From: Papilionanthe hookeriana x Papilionanthe teres
Taxonomy: Eukaryota; Streptophyta; Magnoliopsida; Asparagales; Orchidaceae
DNA length: 64,000 nt
NCBI GenBank assembly: GCA_022702705.1
Contig: CM040423.1
Coordinates: 39,949,392 to 40,013,391 of the forward strand
Reading direction: 5' to 3'
The notes under the pieces were generated by a model. That model saw only the letters and a list, made by a program, of their open reading frames with translations. It did not search any database and was not told where the DNA came from. The translations under genes and the position numbers were made by a program. Below, in pieces: positions 25,101 to 34,700 of the stretch (positions are counted from its first letter, which is position 1; each line of letters begins with the position of its first letter).

Positions 25101-28100
25101 TGAAGAAAAGTTGTTATGCGTGCTAGACTTAAGAGACCAAGTTCAATGGATGTAGGAGGTGCACACATTGAAGGTTGCTGGATAGTTTGTAGTGGAGAGG
25201 AGTCTACATCGATATATTTATTGGCCAAGATTGATTTAGTCCATCTCCAATCTCTACTCTAGGTTGGATTATCTGGATTTGTTTCATTTATTGTTAAAGG
25301 ATTACTTTCACAATCATTTAAATGTTACTTATTCGAGTTCTAAAGATTCACAGATTTACATGCCATTATTGAATCTGTTTGTGTCATGTTTATTGAATGT
25401 GATTGATAACCTTGACTGATTGGTTAGTAATCTTGCTTTTTAATCTGCCTTCTTGTCTTCTCCTTGATCAGGATAGAATTAAGAGACGAGTACAGGCTTG
25501 AAAATCGGAGAGCCTTTGGAAATATCTGGTCGGATATGGTTTATGGAGTAACCTTATTCATTCTAATTTATGCAAATAAAAGCAAAGTAAGCTATTTTTT
25601 TAGTTTTTTCAAAATTTGTCACATTTGAAATTTAATTTGTGAAAATTAAATTACAATTGCTCACTGATTTTATATGGTTTTAAACCCACACTTTTCTAAA
25701 ATTCTGTGTCATTCTATAATTAATTAGGTTTTAATTTACCGTTAGTTTACATTTTGATAAAGCATATGCTAAGCACAACTTTAGATCATGAAGAGACAAA
25801 TATCTCATAGTTATATTTCATCTATCATCAATAAGTTACGATGGACATAGTTTGGTTTTATAACTTTTATGTTTGATTATTTTGCAGTGGGAGAAGTGCT
25901 TGATTCAAAATGTACTTATATGCACTTTTTTGTTGTGTTCAGGTTGCTTTGCTGAAGTTTACAGGATATAAGCTACTAAATAATATATCAGATTCAGGGA
26001 AGGCATTTCTCATTATTCTTATTACTGACATTTTTTTGGGGTAAGCTATTCAGTCATTTTCTTTTTACACACATCCATTTGATGATAAGAATGGTCATGG
26101 CGCTGCTGAAGATGCTTGAAAATAAGATTTAATATGGGCACCTTTATGTATTGGTGTAGGACCATTTCAGTACAATCAGCTACTCTAAACGTCTAGTTGG
26201 TAAAGACGGCATAACCAAAGCTTTATAATTGAAGATTTGTGTCCCATGGCCCCCAAATACCGTCAATCCACTATACAAAAAGACTTATAAAGTATTTTAG
26301 TTCAAGCCTGCGACTCTTTCTTCCATTATTGACCACAACTCATGACATTTTTAATTATGGGTCTGTTTGGTTTGTTGCAAAAGGAGTGCACAACATTCCT
26401 TTTACAAGAGTTTCAAAAACCTGGGTGTTTTTTAGGTTGAATTTCAAATGCAGTATAAAATGATAATATATTTGGAATTCTTTCTGTAGTTTATTTTCAC
26501 TGTACGTGGAATTCGCTCGATGTGGGTGAATTCCATATACATCATGATACCGGAGTTAACCCAAACCGCAAAGAAACACAAATTTTATTGCTGAAAATCA
26601 AATAGCTTATAACGACGACTCTTCAAAATAGGAAGCAAATGGTAAAACATAAAAAGACACTCGGTGGATGGTGGATGGTGGATGGTGGATGGTGGATGGT
26701 GGATGGTGTTAGTTACAACAGGGTGGTTGGAGATGGGTTGGCTGACCTGCCGGAGGCCGCAGGGAGGAGGGTACAGTGCTGCTGTTGTGTTGTTGGTAAA
26801 GGGTATGTGCTGGTTGGGGGTGGGCTGTAAGGTGGAAGGAAGTTTAGCTGGACTATAGATGGAGGAGAGGGGTTGGCTGGCCTGTAGGAGGCAGCAGGGA
26901 GGGGCGTATGGCTGGGGGAATAGTGGCAAGCAGGGAGATGCGGGTGCAGGATGGGCTTTGGCCGCAGAAAACAGGGAGATGGAGGTGCAGGAAGGATGGT
27001 GGCAAGCAGGAAAGGAAAGATACTGATCACATTGGGACGAGTTATTGTTGGAGCGCCTTTTAGTCGTCAGTTACTGCCCTAAAAGGGAAAAGAGTGATGC
27101 CGCGGCTGTCTAAACAAAAATCATAGCCAAAATCTAGCCCTAAACACAGCAAATGACATATTTATAATGGTACAGAGTAAGGAGGACTCTTGGGCTGCAA
27201 TCCTAACCCAAATAATTGGCTTGGTTGAGCCCCCTGCCTCCCTCCTTGAACCAGTCCAGCCTTCGCAGCTGGGTTGGCTCCAGTTTAGTAGCCCCACATC
27301 ACACTGCTTTGTGTAATGTTGCTCGCTGTCATTGGCTGCTGCAAACGCCCTTTGCTGGTAGCCATCCACCTTCGCTGTTCACCGTTCACCGTTTGCCATT
27401 CGCTGTTCGCCGTTCACCATTTGCTGTTCGCTAGCACAATCCCTCTGTCGCCAGCCGTCCATAACGTATATTACATTGATTTTATTTTTCTTCAAACCAA
27501 AACAAAAAATGTGAAGTACTCCGTTTACTTTACACTTAACCAAACAACTTCTTACAAATATTGTATATTACTTTTGCACTGTATTTTTCTTATGCCGCGT
27601 TCCTTTTTCAGCAAGCCAAAAGCCTCCCCATCTTACATAAATCTGTGTCATTCTCTCACCCTTTTGCGCTTAATTGCACAATAAAGGATGCAAACTTATT
27701 ATCTGCCATGACAATCTGATTTTGTGCCACTTGGTGCAACTAACTAGTACAAAAGCCCGATTTTTTGGAAAAAGAGTAGACAATGGTTCAAACCCCATGG
27801 TCTTGCTGCTCCAACCCTTCAATGTGTTGAATGGACACCTCCTTTCACGCGATCGTCAATGATGATCCAATGCATATTACTTGATCCTCTGTCATTAATT
27901 TTGCTGTTAGATATGTAAATTCATAAGAATTGAGTCATATATCTATCTAAATGCTGATAAAGATAAACATTTGAATGGGATTTGTATTAATTTAATAAAG
28001 ATTGAAGTACTGCAATTAGATCGACTATGCTACAAGTTACAGCTAACAAAGAGTCCATTGCAGTGAAGCTGAGTGTGGTAACAAATAGGATGTTTAAAAA

Positions 28101-29511
28101 AAGGGATGATTACATACGGAGCACCCAAAACATTGATATTTACAAATACGGAACCCGTGCATTTACACGTGCCACAATCAAACTTTTGTGAAATTGATAA
28201 AAATGAAAAATATGGGTTCATAGTTTTATCATGTGTTATGTATGTAATTCTTTTTTCGAAGTCCTGTGCCCAATAAGCTTATCTTTTGGGGAATACTACA
28301 TACATACACCACTATTCTTTTGTAGTTACACATCTAACACCTAAAGTTTGACATTTAAATTTATAACATTTTGGTGTTATAGACTTTATGCATTAAAAAG
28401 TTTGAGTTGTATGCATGTAAATATGAATGTAGGTGTTTGATATGTAAATATTTAAGATTTGGATGGTATATATGCAAATACTCCTACTATTTTGGTCTAG
28501 CTCGCATATTTTTCGGGTGGCCGATACTGTATCGCCATTGAGTTATATTTAATCACTTGAGTTTAGCCCGCTGATATGACCACATATCACATAATTGCGG
28601 AATTTCAGGTACCATTCAGAGTCTGGTTGGCAGGCTCTTATAGAAACAATTCTTGATCATTATGGTTTAGAAGTTGATCAAGCTGCAATAACCATTTTCA
28701 TCTCCACCTTCCCTGTCTTCATTGACGCTTCTGTCAAGTTATGGGTAAGTTACATACTGTCGCCTGCACCCTACTTACAGAGAATAAGTTTTACATACAT
28801 ACCGTTCAATTTTTATGTATTTACATATCTAAGACATAAACTTCAATTTACATATACATGCCACTTTTCCTGTGCATGAATTGAGTGGCATTTGTGTTGT
28901 TCCATGTTTTATAGAACCTAAAATATTAGAGAAAAGGATTAAAATGGTCCTATAGGCTATTAACAAGGGCGAATTATTCCACTGGAGCACGTACGCAGCG
29001 TTGGGTGCGGATTTTTTGGGTACTGGATGGGTACTGAATGGGTATGGATGGGTATGGATGTGTATTGGATATTGGGTATTGGCTATTAGGTGAGTATTGG
29101 TGGGTATTGGAGGGTACTGGATGGGTATTAGGAGGGTATTGGATGGGTATTGGAGGAGATGCGTGCGGATGCGTGCGTTCTCCGTATGGAATAATGGCTC
29201 ATTAACAAGGCCAATTTAATCTCCGGACTATTTAAACAATGAATAGAATAATTCTTATGCTTTTTAAATGTGGACCAAATGTGTTTTCTTGGAGACTATT
29301 TTGGTTGCTATTTAACCGGTTGGGACAGTTTTCTGTCTGTTTTACATTTCAGACTGTCATCACAGTTCTATATATGTATACGAGGTACCGCTTGGTTGAT
29401 TATTATTATTTGTTTAATTTTATTATTTTTATGTGTGTGCAGCTGTTCAAGTTCCTGCCAAAATTATCTCCAAATGTTGCCAACATATTTGACGAAATGA
29501 AGCGGCATTAG
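13141..29511 (+). CDS. CemA-like chloroplast inner-envelope protein (DLDG1 family)
   Basis: This is a nuclear homologue of plastid CemA/Ycf10. The family acts in the chloroplast inner envelope and affects proton balance and photoprotection. There are seven exons with GT-AG borders and matching phases: 13141-13746, 20598-20683, 21229-21402, 25472-25586, 25943-26040, 28609-28744 and 29443-29511 (427 aa, near the usual length). Residues 1-60 look like a transit peptide. Residues 65-190 are acidic and coiled-coil-like. Membrane segments lie near 205-225 (FLALLVLIPWFVSF), 310-324, 347-360 and 385-406. The CemA signature YHSESGWQALIE followed by ISTFPVFIDASVKLW is intact. An in-frame stop at 13105-13107 limits the start; the second Met (13150) is also possible. 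The gene spans 16.4 kb, mostly transposon-filled intron. A CT-rich leader precedes it. Confidence 0.92.
15459..15745. mobile_element. MITE of the GGCAGCTGCAGCTTATCC family
   Basis: Starts near TTTGAGGCAGCTGCAGCTTA. It contains two direct repeats of TTTGCAGCTGTTTCTGGATA (15590 and 15680 regions) and two of GATCTGGATAAGCTG type. It matches the 10666-10946 element in reverse orientation. Confidence 0.55.
16539..16976 (-). pseudogene. LINE reverse transcriptase, C-terminal fragment
   Basis: A 145-codon open frame with MVVRPSMLYGAECWPLKEKH and VVEMRMIRWMSGFTLRDKMR, then RLRWFGHIKRRPPDDPIRRV, the conserved tail of plant RTE ORFs. It is the longest intact piece of the element. Confidence 0.85.
17542..17832 (-). 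pseudogene. LINE reverse transcriptase, N-terminal fragment
   Basis: A 96-codon open frame with PEEWRKSILVPIFKNKGDAQ and CANYRGIKLMCHTLKLWERV, the fingers/palm start of RTE-type reverse transcriptases. It belongs to the LINE at 16421-19218. The next RT segment (17563-17294, DLEKAYDKVPRDVLW) is in another frame. Confidence 0.85.
19300..20012. mobile_element. GC-rich element with CCGCGG hairpin
   Basis: A GC-rich island in an AT-rich intron that ends AAGCTGCCCCAAATGGGCCC. It contains a hairpin at 19865-19898 whose arms are ACGCGG.CCGCGGG and CCCGCGGTCCGCGT, and open frames without a recognised domain. Hairpins of almost the same sequence occur at 45866-45891 and 46065-46090, so this is probably one end of a dispersed element that carries gene-like GC-rich sequence. 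Confidence 0.5.
20205..20345. mobile_element. Scrap of a hAT-like MITE
   Basis: Starts TAGGGCTGCAAATAAATCGA and has repeated CTTGAGCTTG/CAAGCTGAGC words, the usual vocabulary of TAGGGCTG-type plant hAT MITEs. The right end is not defined. Confidence 0.4.
22229..22453. mobile_element. MITE of the 'AAAATAGTCC' family (DLDG1 intron 3)
   Basis: The left text GAAATTATCAAAATAGTCTCC is echoed in reverse at the right end (GGAGACTGTTTTGGCTC), and the interior carries CAATTTAGTCCCTAGACTC. Related copies lie at 11220-11480, 28940-29230 (interrupted), 40190-40430 and about 63055-63210. Confidence 0.65.
22454..24340. other. DLDG1 intron 3, unclassified
   Basis: AT-rich intronic DNA with short ORFs only. 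Some stretches (23820-24060) repeat the 'TTTTTAGTCTC' vocabulary of the AAAATAGTCC MITEs. No exon could be supported here: exon 3 splices directly to exon 4 with matching phase. Confidence 0.5.
24341..25230 (+). pseudogene. Ty3/gypsy polyprotein relic (RNase H region)
   Basis: Reading through frameshifts, about 24690-24860 gives MQNERTVAYT, then HYPTYDIELL and TDHKPLYYL-like segments, which match the RNase H region of Ty3/gypsy polyproteins. Stops and frameshifts are frequent. Sequence before and after may be part of the same relic, but I recognise nothing firm there. It lies in intron 3 of the DLDG1-like gene. Confidence 0.5.
26663..26707. repeat. (GGTGGAT)n minisatellite
   Basis: Six to seven perfect 7-bp units in a row. 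Confidence 0.9.
27370..27432. repeat. Degenerate CGCTGTTCACCGTT tandem repeat
   Basis: Successive CTGTTCACC/CGTTTGCC/TTCGCTGTTCGCC words with a period of about 7 bp (14 bp in places). Confidence 0.7.
28101..28250. mobile_element. Family-2 MITE copy (DLDG1 intron 5)
   Basis: Contains GATTACATACGGAGCACCCA and AAACATTGATATTTACAAAT, CATTTACACGTGCCAC, and a reverse end GTTATGTATGTAATTC. The same text, in the same order, makes up the element at 38673-38902, which has a perfect 9-bp target duplication. Confidence 0.65.
28285..28493. mobile_element. Family-1 MITE copy (DLDG1 intron 5)
   Basis: Left TACTACATACATACACCACT, right GATGGTATATATGCAAATAC; the inverted arms enclose TAACACCTAAAGTTTGACAT. It lies about 115 bp upstream of exon 6. 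Confidence 0.7.
28968..29200. mobile_element. MULE-type MITE with perfect 9-bp target duplication (DLDG1 intron 6)
   Basis: The ends GGCGAATTATTCCA and GAGCCATTATTCCATA (rc) are flanked exactly by ATTAACAAG at 28959-28967 and 29201-29209. The subterminal GTACGCAGCG/CGTGCG blocks are shared with the copies at 12625 and 32615. The interior is a GGATGGGTATTGG-type simple repeat. It sits inside an older AAAATAGTCC-family MITE (about 28940-29230). Confidence 0.88.
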
Positions 29512-30052
29512 AGAGGGAAATCTGAATTCATCCGTCGCCACTGCATCAGGCCAAAATAATCATAATAATTCTTATTAAATTTTAATTAGAATCATTTTTA
29601 TATTCACATTTATTCTGAGATGGCGTAATATAAATTTTGATTTTTTTTTTTTCATTTATGTCCAAATGAATTCAATAGATATACAGTTATACAGAGCAGA
29701 ATTGCAATGGGTATCTAATTGTTTATTGTGTAATGATTTGAATCTTCTATTTTTAAATGAAATAAGACCTTAATACTTTCGAAGGTAAGAAAAATAATAA
29801 AAAAAATTCTAGCTGTGTCTGAATTGGGAAAAAATATTACATCAAGATTTCAATTAGGGCTTACCACGTGTGCATACATGTTCACTTTTGTATTAAATTA
29901 GTTTTCTTTATTAATGGAATTGGTCTGTATGCGTGGTAAATTCTGATTGGAGTCCTGATGTAAAATTACATCAAACTCTATATGCAATATTTTTTAATGC
30001 ATTGGGTGCCAAAAGACAAGCTTTAATATTGTATTCAGTGTGGCTAAAATAA

Positions 30053-30091
<39 letters not shown>

Positions 30092-30204
30092 AAATTATCG
30101 AAGAAGAAATAATATGGGGATCTAAATACATAACTGCAATATTTTTCATATTTACAAATTTTTAGACGTTAAACTTTTGGCACTCTAGTGATGCATCTCT
30201 TCAC

Positions 30205-30693
30205 TAGGGCTGTCAAAACGGCTCGTTCTTCATGAACAGCTCGTATTGTTCAGTTCATTCGCTAAGTTAACGAAGTCACAATGAGCCGAACACGAATAAA
30301 GATTTGTTTGTTTGTGTTCGGCTCGATTTGGCTCGAAATACTATTCCTCAATTTTATTTATATATATATATATTAATGAGTAGTGTTTTTAAAAAATTTA
30401 AGAGATTTATAATCAATTAAAATTATTAATTAAGTAAATATAAGAATAAGTATTAAATTACATTCAAGTGATATTTTAATATCAATTATAATTCTTAAAT
30501 CTTTGCGTCAATCCTTAATATTTTATGGTTACGTGATTAGGATTTTTCAAACGACTCTTTGTTCTTGAACAACTCGCGTTCGGCTCGTTAAGCAAACGAG
30601 CCGAACATGAACATATTTTTTGAGCTCGAAATATAAACGAGCCGAACACGACCTGAGCCTAGCTCGCTCGTGTTCGGCTCGTTTAGACCCCTA
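30205..30693. mobile_element. hAT-like MITE with 8-bp target duplication
   Basis: The ends are TAGGGCTGTCAAAACGG and TAGGGGTCTAAACGAG (rc). The flanks CTCTTCAC (30197-30204) and CTCTTCGC (30694-30701) match at 7 of 8 bases, the target length of hAT elements. The subterminal regions are stacked GAGCCGAACACGAAC words in both orientations. No coding capacity. Confidence 0.85.
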
Positions 30694-30875
30694 CTCTTCG
30701 CACATGTTTGAATAAAGTAGTGGCATATCTGTAAATATCAAAATTTAGATGTTGGATATGTAAATATTAGCACTTTTTTTTTTATGTTACATAGTAATTC
30801 TCATATGAAAAAAATATTAAAAATAAATATGGCATCTTTAACTATGAACTAGGGGCGCAAATTATAGTACTAACA

Positions 30876-31107
30876 AGGAAGATTTACATACTACTTATTA
30901 CGTTATGTATTTACATATTTAAAATTTTAATTTTACTTTTTCTATTTTTGATATCTTATGCATGAAAATGTGTATTTTATTTTTTGAGTATATTTTTATG
31001 TGATATGAAAGATTTGAGGGTTATAAATATAAAAAAAATAAAAGTTAGGTGTTAGATATGCAAATACATTAAAATTGGATGATTTCAAATACGTATGTAA
31101 ACGCCCT
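30876..31107. mobile_element. Family-1 MITE copy
   Basis: Left GGAAGATTTACATACTACTT, right ATACGTATGTAAACGCCC; the interior has TATGCATGAAAATGTGTATTT and GTTAGGTGTTAGATATGC as in the other copies. Confidence 0.75.
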
Positions 31108-31654
31108 TATTTTGATCATAAAAATTTTACATATTTATTTTTAATAATTTTTCACATATTTTAATTTTTTTTTTACTTTTAAAAATAAATCATTTTATTC
31201 TAAAACTCTAAAAAATGTTATAAAGAATTTTGAAGATTATTATCACTATTAAATATTCCGTTATATATATAAAAAAAGGTTTTAATTTATAAAATATATT
31301 TTTATTATAAATTAAAATACAAATATAATTAAATAAGATAATAAATAATAAAAAACCAAAAATGATCTCAGATGACCTCATTTTTGCGTTCATATTTTTT
31401 TTTCAAATATAAGTTTTCAGTATATTTTTAATAATTTTTTTAAGTTTTAGAAAATTAACTTATTAAATTTATAATTCAATTTAAAAAAAATGTATAAATA
31501 AATATATGTGATTAATCTCCCAAAAAAATTATTCAAAATCCTGCTGAAAAACAAGAAATTGGCCGAATATTAATGCAATCGTACGGGCAACCGCAAGCTA
31601 TGTTTTGTTTCCTCCATACCTCGTCGCATAGATTAAGGTCCTAAACCTTCGCCC

Positions 31655-31662
31655 AAACCCTA
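31655..31662 (+). promoter_or_regulatory. Telo-box in the SDN leader
   Basis: AAACCCTA lies 54 bp upstream of the ATG in a CT-rich leader. Telo-boxes near the TSS are common in plant housekeeping and RNA-processing genes. One 8-bp match is weak evidence. Confidence 0.35.
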
Positions 31663-31715
31663 GGAACAAATCTCTCCTCGCGTAATCCTCCCCTTCTCCA
31701 CCGTATCCATCTCTA

Positions 31716-34700
31716 ATGGAGGAGCTCGTTGCCGGCACCATCGACAACATCTTCTCCGGCGCCGACAAAGAGGTTCTCTCCGTCTCTCTTGCTCTTTAAC
31801 TGTGTTCAAAATGCTTATGAGAATGCCTCTTAGAGTTTTTTTTTTTTTAATGAAACGGAAGTAACCTGTGCTTTACATGTTTCAGGTTCTTGTGGACGTC
31901 GTGCGATTGATCCAAAAGCGGGGGTTGAATAGCTCTCGAGGAAATTGGAAAGAATTTCTGAACTCCTACGACAGGAAACTTGGTGATTCTTTGAGTGATC
32001 CTTCAAAAAGGTCTGCGGATGTTCTTACAGCTTTCCTAAAGAGCTTCAATCAGACCAAGGACTTGATGGTACTGCAGGATTATGGTGAAATTTCTGCAAT
32101 TAATTTTCCTAACGAGGGAATCTTCTCAAATTGAGCTGTTTCTTTTTGTTTAAGTTTATAGGTAAAATATTCAGGTACTTTAGGGATCAGAGAGCCTTTG
32201 AGATGCTTATTAAGAATTCCCTGAGTGAAGAGTCCCCTGAACAGGTACATTTTGCATTAGCAGAATAAATTTTAGAAGATTTACATGCCACACAATTCCT
32301 ATGTATTTAAATATCAAACACTTTAAGTTTGATTTTTGCATCTATACCACTTAATCTGTGCTTAAAAAAGCGTGTTTCACTTTTTAAAAAGTCAATGATA
32401 GTGATATTTTTAGTGTGATATAAAACATTTGAGTGTTATAAATGGAAGGGATATCTCTACAGACCAACTAATTCCTATGTATTTACCTATCTAATACCTA
32501 AATTTACTTTTTTACATTTATATCACTCAATTCTTTTTTGTCACATTAAAACACAACGATTTTTAATTTTTAAGAAGTGAAATGCATCTTTTTCAACCAT
32601 TGTCCTCGTCCTCGGGAAAATTATTCCAATCGGACAACATATGCAGCGCTGCATACAGATACCGCAAATAACCACCCAATAACCAGCTAATAACTCATAA
32701 TAACTCCGTGAACAACATTAAAATGAAACTGCGGGGGTTATTGACAGGTTATTAGGAAGTTATTGCAACGTTATTTGAGCAATACCCTCCCAATAACCTC
32801 ACAATACCCCGAATAACAGATAAAAATATAAAAGTGAAACCGTAGAAGTTATTGGGGCGTTATTAGGAGGCTATTCGCTAATTATTCGGAATAATACTGC
32901 AATAACCTCCCAATAATCATGAAATACACCATCTTGGAAGTTATTAGCTGGTTATTAGGTGGTTATTTACGGTATCGTACGCAGCGCTGCGTACGTTGTC
33001 CGTATGAAATAATTTTCCCCGTCGTCGAGGTCTTGTCTCCTACCCGTGCACATTCGAATCACACCGACCCCGATTAACTGTAGCACCTTTAAAGCTCACC
33101 CCGCAAAAGAAAAAAAAAACACCTTTTCATGCATAGGTATGGTGACATAGATGTAAAAAGTTAAAATTAGGTATTAGATATGTAAATAAATAAGAATTAT
33201 GTGGTATGCATGTAAATATTCCTAAATGTAAAAATTGGAGTTGAGGTGTTAGATATGTAAATACATAAATTTATTGTCTTTTTAACTATTGTGATCGATT
33301 ATCATCATTAATTGATATTGCTGAACCCCAGTCTTCTCGTTGAATATAGCATTATGTTGAAATGGTAGTGGGCAGTTGCTCGAGTGGTTACAAGTTTCTT
33401 CATGAAAGCAAAGAGCATCTGGATGGAACTCACACAGAGAGAAATTAAATTGCGGCCATGAAGATTATGAATGTGATTTTCATTTTATTTTAGTTTTATA
33501 TTAATAAAATTTTTTATTATTTTTAATGCATTTTTAAAATTATTTCATTTGAGGATGAAAGTATTTGAATATTATATAGTAAATAAAATTTTAAATTGAT
33601 ATAGGATAGCTAGAAAATGTGCAATAGTAAATGATTGTAAGAAAAAGTTTATAATAGGTAATTTCTATAAAAATGGTTTTTTTTTTGGAGATGCCAAAAA
33701 TTTTGTCAAAATATTTCAGGTACTATATAAAAAAAAATAAGGAATTTGTCATTGTTAAAAAATACATTATAACAACAACAACAACAACAAAGCCTTAATC
33801 CCACTAAGTGGGGTCGGCTACATGAATCATTTTTCTCCATTGCGTCCTATTTAGTGTCAAATTTTCGTTTAATTCTAATAAATTAATATCATTTTTATGC
33901 AATAAGCCCAAGTTTTCCTAGGTCTACCTCTGCCTTTCCTAACATAAGTTGTATCTAAAACATCTACTCTCCTAATTGGATCATCAGGCGGTCGACGTTT
34001 AATGTGACCTAACCATCTAAGGTGACTCTCTTTAATTTTATCTGTCACTGGTGCAAGACCAACCCTATTATGGATATATTCATTTCACATTTTGTCTCTA
34101 AGTGTAAAGCCACTCATCCACCTAATCATTCTCATCTCAACAACATTTAACTTAGCATTATGCTTCTCTTTTAGAGGCCAACATTCAGTATCATAGAGCA
34201 TTGCAGATCTCACCACCATCTTATAAAATTTTCCTTTCAGTTTAAGCGGTACTTTTCTATCACACAATAGGCCCGACACATTCCTCCACTTCAACCAACC
34301 AACCTGAATTCTACTATTAATATCCCCATCTTTATCACCATCGCTTTGAACAATGAACCCGAGATATCTAAATCGTTCACACCTTTTAATAATTTGATCA
34401 CCCAAAGTTATACTTCTGTCACTAGAGCTACTATTACTAAAATTACATTCCATGTATTCAGTTTGTTCTACTCAAACGAAGACCTTAAGACTCCAATGTA
34501 GACCTCCATAATTCAAGTTTTCCCTGGGCTTTTTCTCTTGTCTTATCCACGAGGAGGATATCATCAGCAAAAATGTGTGAACGATTTAGATATATTAAAA
34601 AATTCATTAAATATTTAAATTGATTACGTAGTTTTTATATGAATTAATTAGTGATTTACTTGAAACTTTATAAAATAATGAGTTTATGATTGTAATCAAT

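Larger units (their letters stand above)
26345..27480. other. DLDG1 intron 5: probable non-autonomous element with minisatellites
   Basis: Begins GGGTCTGTTTGGTTTG, the kind of end seen on other elements here (44698, 45234, 45749). It contains a (GGTGGAT)n array at about 26663-26707, a G-rich degenerate region to about 27020, and a CGCTGTTCACCGTT-type tandem repeat at about 27370-27432. ORFs on both strands across it are repeat-driven. The right boundary is unknown. Confidence 0.4.
29512..31590. other. Intergenic region between DLDG1-like and SDN genes
   Basis: AT-rich. It holds a (TA)n run (30058-30089), the hAT-like MITE at 30205-30693 and a family-1 MITE (30876-31107). The stretch 31130-31520 is very AT-rich with no ORF of interest. 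The 3' end of the DLDG1-like transcript probably lies within about 250 bp of 29511. Confidence 0.6.
32445..33219. mobile_element. Inner family-1 MITE (D2) inserted in MITE D
   Basis: Flanked by TTATAAATG (32436-32444) and TCCTAAATG (33220-33228), 7 of 9 matching. Its left half ends at GTGAAATGCATCTTTT and its right half restarts at CACCTTTTCATGCATAGG, which join on the family consensus. It is itself split by a SINE. Confidence 0.75.
32275..33270. mobile_element. Outer family-1 MITE (D), oldest layer of a four-level nest
   Basis: Left part 32275-32444 (GAAGATTTACATGCCACACA ... GAGTGTTATAAATG). Right part resumes at about 33220 (TAAATGTAAAAATTGGAGTT then GGTGTTAGATATGTAAATAC). The split falls at the same internal position of the family-1 consensus, so the two halves are one copy. 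The far right TIR is eroded. Confidence 0.75.

Noticed and set aside
26585..27030. Pro-rich minus-strand frames of 105-114 codons
   Set aside because: Generated by the GGTGGAT and G-rich minisatellites; no domain.
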